NCBI RefSeq assembly: GCF_000687935.1
Contig: NZ_JHZZ01000001.1
Location: 62,001 to 126,000 of the forward strand
Source: Polaribacter sp. Hel_I_88
GTDB lineage: Bacteria > Bacteroidota > Bacteroidia > Flavobacteriales > Flavobacteriaceae
Direction of reading: 5' to 3'
Length of the DNA stretch: 64,000 nt
The notes beneath the pieces were generated by a model. The model searched no databases and was not told the origin of the DNA. It was given only the letters and a program-made list of their open reading frames with translations. This document shows, piece after piece, positions 59,576-64,000 of the stretch; position 1 is the first letter of the stretch, and the number at the start of each line of letters is the position of its first letter. Position numbers and translations under genes: made by a program.

Positions 59576-60454
59576 TTGAATACTTCAGAAACTCATATTG
59601 TCAAAAAACTAGAAAAACCAATTCGTTTTCAAAAATATGGCGTTGGTATTTTTAAAACAATTCCCACAAAATCTGGGATCAAAAAAGCCATCAAAAAAGA
59701 ATTAATTTTTATTGATGGAATTTTAGCAACCACCTCAAAATATATTTCTGGTGGCGAAAAAATTGAGCTATTTGAATCTGAAAATTCATCAACTTTTGAA
59801 AGATTAGAACTCAATTTAGAAATTTTATTTGAAGATGATTTTCTAGCCATTATTTGCAAACCTGCAGGAATTTTAGTGAGTGGCAATAAATTTGTAACAA
59901 TTGCAAATGGTTTAGCTCAAAACCTACAAAAAAGCAATCAAATTGATGCTGTAAAACCACAACCCATTCATAGATTAGATTACCCAACAAGTGGACTTTT
60001 AGTAATCGGAAAAACGAGTGCATCAATCTTAAAATTGGGCGAATCATTCAAAAATAAAGAAATTCAAAAAACGTATTTTGCAATTACTATAGGTAAAATG
60101 CAACCTCGAGGAGAAATCAATTTTTCTGTGGACGAAAAAGAAGCATTCACTAAATTTGAAGTTGTACAAACTGTAAAATCTGAACGTTTTGACTTTTTAA
60201 ATTTAGTGAAGTTATCACCCAAAACAGGAAGAAAACATCAATTAAGAAAACATTTATTTGCTATTGGGAATCCTATTTTAGGCGATAAAATATATTTTTT
60301 AGATGATAAAATTTTAAAAGGAAAAGGTTTGTATTTACATGCTGCAACTTTAGAATTTTCACATCCATTTACGAAAGAACAAATAAAGGTTTCTAAAGAA
60401 TTGCCTAAAAAGTTTACAAATATTATTGGTGATTTTGATTTGAATAATAAATAA
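59576..60454 (+). CDS. RluA-family pseudouridine synthase
   Basis: A 292-residue RNA pseudouridine synthase. An N-terminal S4-like RNA-binding region (about 32-65, TKSGIKKAIKKELIFIDG) precedes the catalytic domain with HRLDYPTSG (132-140; Asp135 catalytic) and the C-terminal KTGRKHQLRKHL. The start is TTG at 59576, since no ATG is in reach. A TATTTTTG -7-like site overlaps it, so the transcript may be leaderless or come from further upstream. The target RNA (rRNA or tRNA) is unknown. Confidence 0.88.
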   Translation: MNTSETHIVKKLEKPIRFQKYGVGIFKTIPTKSGIKKAIKKELIFIDGILATTSKYISGGEKIELFESENSSTFERLELNLEILFEDDFLAIICKPAGILVSGNKFVTIANGLAQNLQKSNQIDAVKPQPIHRLDYPTSGLLVIGKTSASILKLGESFKNKEIQKTYFAITIGKMQPRGEINFSVDEKEAFTKFEVVQTVKSERFDFLNLVKLSPKTGRKHQLRKHLFAIGNPILGDKIYFLDDKILKGKGLYLHAATLEFSHPFTKEQIKVSKELPKKFTNIIGDFDLNNK

Positions 60455-60656
60455 GATTGTTACTAAAGATTCCAAAGCTAAAGAATAACAACTATATATA
60501 AGGTATTTTATTATTTAGTAAAACAGCATAAAAATATCATCAATATAAAAAAGCTATCTAGTATAAATATCAAAACACATCATAGATTATTCTCTTCAAA
60601 ATAAATAAGTTCCTTTAAAAAGTAATAAATTTGTGTTTTAAAATTGAAAAAATAAA

Positions 60657-61934
60657 ATGAAGAAAGTTTTTAAGTTTTTAGGAATTCTCCTAGTATTAGT
60701 AATTATTGCAGGAACTATTTTTTATTTCGCTAAAAATGAAGATTTACCTCAAGGTAAACAAGGTGTTGAAGCAGATGCTTTAGCAACTAAAATGTTTAAC
60801 GCCTTAAATCACAAAGCTTTTGAAAACACAGAAATTATTGAGTGGGATTTTAGAAACGCACATTTTTATAAGTGGTACAAACAAAAAAGCATTGTAGAAG
60901 TTTCTTGGGATGATAATAAAGTAATCTTAAATACCAAAGAACCTAAAGAATCTGAAGTATTTGTTAATGGCAAAAAAGTTGAAAACGCGGAACTTATAAA
61001 AACTGCCGAAGACTACTTTAACAATGATTCTTTCTGGCTAATTGCTCCTTATAAAATATTTGATGCTGGCACCAAAAGAAGCATCGTAAATTACGAAGGC
61101 AAAGAAGCTTTACTGGTTACCTATACTTCTGGTGGCTCAACTCCTGGAGATTCTTACTTGTGGTTTTTGAATGATAATTATATGCCAACATCATTTAAAA
61201 TGTGGACAAACATTATTCCAATTGGTGGAATTGAAGCAACTTGGAGCAATTTTAAAAACACAAATTCTGGGATAAAACTACCTACAAAACATTCGCTTTC
61301 TTTATTTGGTTTAGAAATTCCAATTAATAATGCAAAAGCATACAATGAAAATGCTGATGCTTTAGCTAATAAAATTTTAGATGCTATTAATCACGAAAAT
61401 TATAAAAATACTAAATTCTTAGAGTGGAGTTTTGGTGGAAAAAGAGCTTTTAAATGGGATAAAGAAAACCACATTGTAGATGTTTCTTGGGATGATTTTC
61501 GAGTGCATTTATATCCACAAGACATTGATAAAAGCACTGTATTTTTTGAAGGCATAAAACAAGAAGATACAGACGAAAAAATAATAAAAAGAGCTTGGGA
61601 TATTTTTAATAATGATTCATTTTGGTTGGTTGCACCCCACAAATTATTTGATGATGGAGTAATAAGAACCCTAGAAAATTTCGACAATCAAGAAGTTTTA
61701 AGAGTTACTTATACTTCTGGAGGCACAACTCCTGGAGATTCTTATGTATGGATTTTAGATCATAATTTTGTACCAAATAGCTACAAAATGTATCTTAAAA
61801 ATGGCAGGATGAATGGAACTTCTGCTACTTGGGAAGATTGGATAACTACTGAAAGTGGCACTTTATTACCAACAAATCACACTTTTGAGAGCGGAAGTGA
61901 ATTAAGTATGGGCGAAGTTAAAGGGTATAACTAA
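60657..61934 (+). CDS. Exported protein with two tandem copies of one domain
   Basis: A 425-residue protein with an N-terminal membrane helix (about 5-25) and two similar domains (about 38-230 and 232-425). ADALATKMFNALNHKAFENT in the first matches ADALANKILDAINHENYKNT in the second, and YTSGGSTPGDSYLWFLND matches YTSGGTTPGDSYVWILDH. I do not recognise the family. The stop overlaps the next gene start as TAATG, so it is translationally coupled to the AI-2E family transporter. Confidence 0.75.
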   Translation: MKKVFKFLGILLVLVIIAGTIFYFAKNEDLPQGKQGVEADALATKMFNALNHKAFENTEIIEWDFRNAHFYKWYKQKSIVEVSWDDNKVILNTKEPKESEVFVNGKKVENAELIKTAEDYFNNDSFWLIAPYKIFDAGTKRSIVNYEGKEALLVTYTSGGSTPGDSYLWFLNDNYMPTSFKMWTNIIPIGGIEATWSNFKNTNSGIKLPTKHSLSLFGLEIPINNAKAYNENADALANKILDAINHENYKNTKFLEWSFGGKRAFKWDKENHIVDVSWDDFRVHLYPQDIDKSTVFFEGIKQEDTDEKIIKRAWDIFNNDSFWLVAPHKLFDDGVIRTLENFDNQEVLRVTYTSGGTTPGDSYVWILDHNFVPNSYKMYLKNGRMNGTSATWEDWITTESGTLLPTNHTFESGSELSMGEVKGYN

Positions 61935-63016
61935 TGACATCAAAAACAATTTCGAACGGAATTTTAAGAGCCATCACAATTATTTTAGGTGTTGTTTTGC
62001 TTTTATATTTTCTTTTTAAAATTCAATCTGTAATTGTTTATATCGTAATTGCTGGTGTCGTTTCTTTAATTGCAAGACCTTTTACTAAGTTTTTAAGAAT
62101 ACGATTAAAATTCCCAAATACCATTGCTGTTGTAACCACAATGATTTTAATGTTAGGGCTTTTGGCAGGGATATTTGTCTTATTTATTCCATTAATTATT
62201 GAGCAAGGTAGAAATTTATCACTCTTACAAATCGATCAATTAGAAACCGATATTCAAAATATTTTTAGTCAAATTACTACTTACTTTTCATCAAAAGGAA
62301 TCGATGTTTTAGGTGAATTAAAAAATATTAATATGACACCTCAATTTAAAGCGATTCCAAATTTATTAAACGCTATTTTAGAAACGTTAGGATCTTTAAG
62401 TATTGGCTTGTTTTCGGTGCTATTTATTACGTTTTTCTTTATGAAAGACAATCAATTATTAAAAAACGGAATTATGACATTAATTCCCAATAAAACAGAA
62501 GGCAGATTTTCTAAATCACTAGAAACCATTAACGATTTACTATCGAGATACTTTATTGGTCTTATTTTTCAAATTACAATTCTATTTGTTTTATACACCA
62601 TTATTTTATTAACTTTTGGTATTACAAACGCAGTTGTTATTGCATTTTTATGTGCCCTACTAAACCTAATTCCTTATATAGGTCCTGTAATTGGTTTTGT
62701 AATAATGCTCATTTTAACAATGACTAGCAATCTTCAACAAGATTTTCAAACGGAAATATTGCCAACAACAATTTATGTGATGATTGGTTATTTTATTGCT
62801 CAAATTATCGACAATTTCTTAAGTCAGCCAATTATTTTCTCAAAAACAACAAAATCGCATCCGTTAGAAATTTTCTTAATAATTATTATTGGAGGTTTAT
62901 TATTTGGTATTTTAGGAATGATAACTGCTGTACCTATGTACACAGCTTTAAAAGTTATTCTAAAGGAGTTTTTAGCAGATAATAAAATTGTAAAATCATT
63001 AACTAAAAACCTATAA
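61934..63016 (+). CDS. AI-2E family transporter (permease)
   Basis: A 360-residue membrane protein with about eight helices: three near the N-terminus (VVLLLYFLFKIQSVIVYIVI), a hydrophilic region around 85-130, and a C-terminal bundle with FLCALLNLIPYIGPVIGFVI and GGLLFGILGMITAVPMYTALK. These are family signatures. Despite the name, few members transport autoinducer-2; some are Na+/H+ antiporters or exporters. It is coupled to the upstream gene by TAATG. Confidence 0.92.
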   Translation: MTSKTISNGILRAITIILGVVLLLYFLFKIQSVIVYIVIAGVVSLIARPFTKFLRIRLKFPNTIAVVTTMILMLGLLAGIFVLFIPLIIEQGRNLSLLQIDQLETDIQNIFSQITTYFSSKGIDVLGELKNINMTPQFKAIPNLLNAILETLGSLSIGLFSVLFITFFFMKDNQLLKNGIMTLIPNKTEGRFSKSLETINDLLSRYFIGLIFQITILFVLYTIILLTFGITNAVVIAFLCALLNLIPYIGPVIGFVIMLILTMTSNLQQDFQTEILPTTIYVMIGYFIAQIIDNFLSQPIIFSKTTKSHPLEIFLIIIIGGLLFGILGMITAVPMYTALKVILKEFLADNKIVKSLTKNL

Positions 63017-63022
63017 TTTCTT

Positions 63023-64000
63023 TTGAATTTCGATATTTTAAATGATGATGTCCAACAATTTATTTGTGATAATTTAAACTCAGAAATCACAAAACTGATT
63101 TTAAAAGGAAGTCCTTTTGGAAATATTTCTATTCAAGAATTAGCGAATCAATTAGTTGCAAAGCAAAAATCAACAAAAAAACTACCAACTTGGTTTTCTT
63201 CGGATAAAATTTATTATCCTGCAAAAATTAGTATTGAGCAAACCTCATCAGAAATTACTGCCAACTACAAATCAACCATTATTTCTGGTGATGCCATTAT
63301 TGATATTACAGGAGGTTTTGGAGTAGATTGTTATTACTTTTCAAGACAATTTAAAAAAGTAATTCATTGTGAAATTAACGAAGAGTTATCGAAAATTGTA
63401 AAACACAATTACCAACAATTAAACATCCAAAATATTCATACTTTTTGTGGAAATGGTTTTGATTATTTAAAAGGAGCAGACCAAGTATTTGACTGCATTT
63501 ACATAGATCCATCAAGAAGAGATGATGTAAAAGGAAAAGTGTTTATGCTAAAGGATTGCCAACCATACATTCCTCCAAAAATTGATTTTTTCTTTACAAA
63601 AGCCAATCAAATTTTAATAAAAGTTTCACCTATTTTAGATCTTAAAAACACAATTAGGGAATTACAAAATGTAAAAGAAATTCATATTGTTGCTCTACAT
63701 AACGAAGTGAAAGAAGTGTTGTTTTTATTAGAAAAAAGCTATACAAATCCAATACAAATTAAAACGATTAACATTCTAAAATCCGAAAATCAAATTTTTG
63801 ACTTTATTTTTGATGAAGATATTTATTCTTCATATTCAGAGCCTCTCTCTTATTTATATGAGCCTAACGTTGCTATTTTAAAGTCTGGTGGTTTTCATCA
63901 AATATCAAGAAAATTAAGCGTTTATAAATTACATCAACACTCACATGTATACACCTCAAAAAAACTCATTAATTTTCCTGGAAGAGCTTTTAAAATTGAG
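63023..64000 (+). CDS. Class I SAM-dependent methyltransferase with THUMP-like domain, 3' end outside window
   Basis: The frame is open from TTG at 63023 to the end of the window (326 codons). The SAM motif is DAIIDITGGFG (about residues 90-100) and the catalytic loop IYIDPSRRDD (160-168). A 'THUMP-like' C-terminal region follows (SYLYEPNVAILKSGGFHQ). It probably modifies RNA; the target is not known. No in-frame ATG lies near the start, so TTG is taken. The gene begins 6 bp after the AI-2E family gene. Confidence 0.85.
   Translation, partial: MNFDILNDDVQQFICDNLNSEITKLILKGSPFGNISIQELANQLVAKQKSTKKLPTWFSSDKIYYPAKISIEQTSSEITANYKSTIISGDAIIDITGGFGVDCYYFSRQFKKVIHCEINEELSKIVKHNYQQLNIQNIHTFCGNGFDYLKGADQVFDCIYIDPSRRDDVKGKVFMLKDCQPYIPPKIDFFFTKANQILIKVSPILDLKNTIRELQNVKEIHIVALHNEVKEVLFLLEKSYTNPIQIKTINILKSENQIFDFIFDEDIYSSYSEPLSYLYEPNVAILKSGGFHQISRKLSVYKLHQHSHVYTSKKLINFPGRAFKIE

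Noticed and set aside
61934..63016. Quorum-sensing transporter (from the AI-2E name)
   Set aside because: The family name is historical and most members do not move autoinducer-2. There is no luxS or lsr gene in the window.

Overview
The window is a stretch of AT-rich chromosome from a member of the Flavobacteriaceae (Bacteroidota), most like Polaribacter or Tenacibaculum. The evidence is the gene content (BshC, DUF4295 beside rpmB/rpmG, DUF5606, DUF4199, DUF2911, DUF4838, many lipoproteins and exported proteins), the TAnnTTTG promoter elements, the lack of strong Shine-Dalgarno sites and frequent TTG starts. The genus is inference. Almost every gene is housekeeping or typical family content. 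I see no prophage, insertion sequence, CRISPR array, tRNA or rRNA.

Layout. 1-4.4 kb: a 5'-truncated DUF4838 lipoprotein, a DUF1573 lipoprotein, a BON/LysM protein, and two small membrane proteins preceded by a decayed copy of one of them. 4.5-16 kb: rlmF, bshC, a secreted M14 peptidase, rimO, an amidase lipoprotein, a beta-lactamase-fold lipoprotein, then ftsY and the rpmB-rpmG-DUF4295 ribosomal group (reverse strand). 16-26 kb: cinA, three tandem paralogous small membrane proteins, an FAH-family hydrolase, purU, menB, a degenerate esterase-like protein, a perfect 7-bp tandem repeat, and the menD-cvfB-like-outer-membrane-protein operon. 26-36 kb: transaldolase, a lipoprotein, an SDR, the SRP RNA gene, the ruvX-def-DUF5606-mazG group, dapD, three glycosyltransferases (GT2, GT25, GT11) and a CCA-adding enzyme. 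36-47 kb: pyruvate carboxylase, an MsbA-like ABC exporter, a phosphohexomutase, a membrane-anchored GT2, DUF4199 and dnaN. 47-64 kb: a PIG-L family secreted deacetylase, a sodium:solute symporter with a 35-residue partner, oxidoreductases, DUF2911, a tricorn-like S41 protease, an RluA-type pseudouridine synthase, an internally duplicated exported protein coupled to an AI-2E family transporter, and a 3'-truncated methyltransferase.

Functional themes. menB and menD belong to menaquinone synthesis. bshC is the last step of bacillithiol synthesis. dapD serves lysine/peptidoglycan. ftsY and the SRP RNA serve membrane targeting. The glycosyltransferases, mutase and ABC exporter fit surface-glycan or lipid assembly.

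The most unusual content is between and at the edges of genes. Several small palindromic repeat families recur in the window: an A element (a 28-bp copy is identical at 4500-4527 and 22303-22330), a composite A-spacer-B element of about 105 bp (two copies), a hairpin C element (three copies, one with its central hairpin replaced by a longer nested one) and REP-like D elements. Some reach into coding sequence. They appear to supply the stop codon of rlmF, the first two codons (Met-Gly) of two neighbouring genes, and part of the MenD N-terminus. I know of similar intergenic repeats in this bacterial family, but their role in shaping protein ends looks worth study. These repeats are the best candidate here for an undescribed system; no novel multi-gene system was found.
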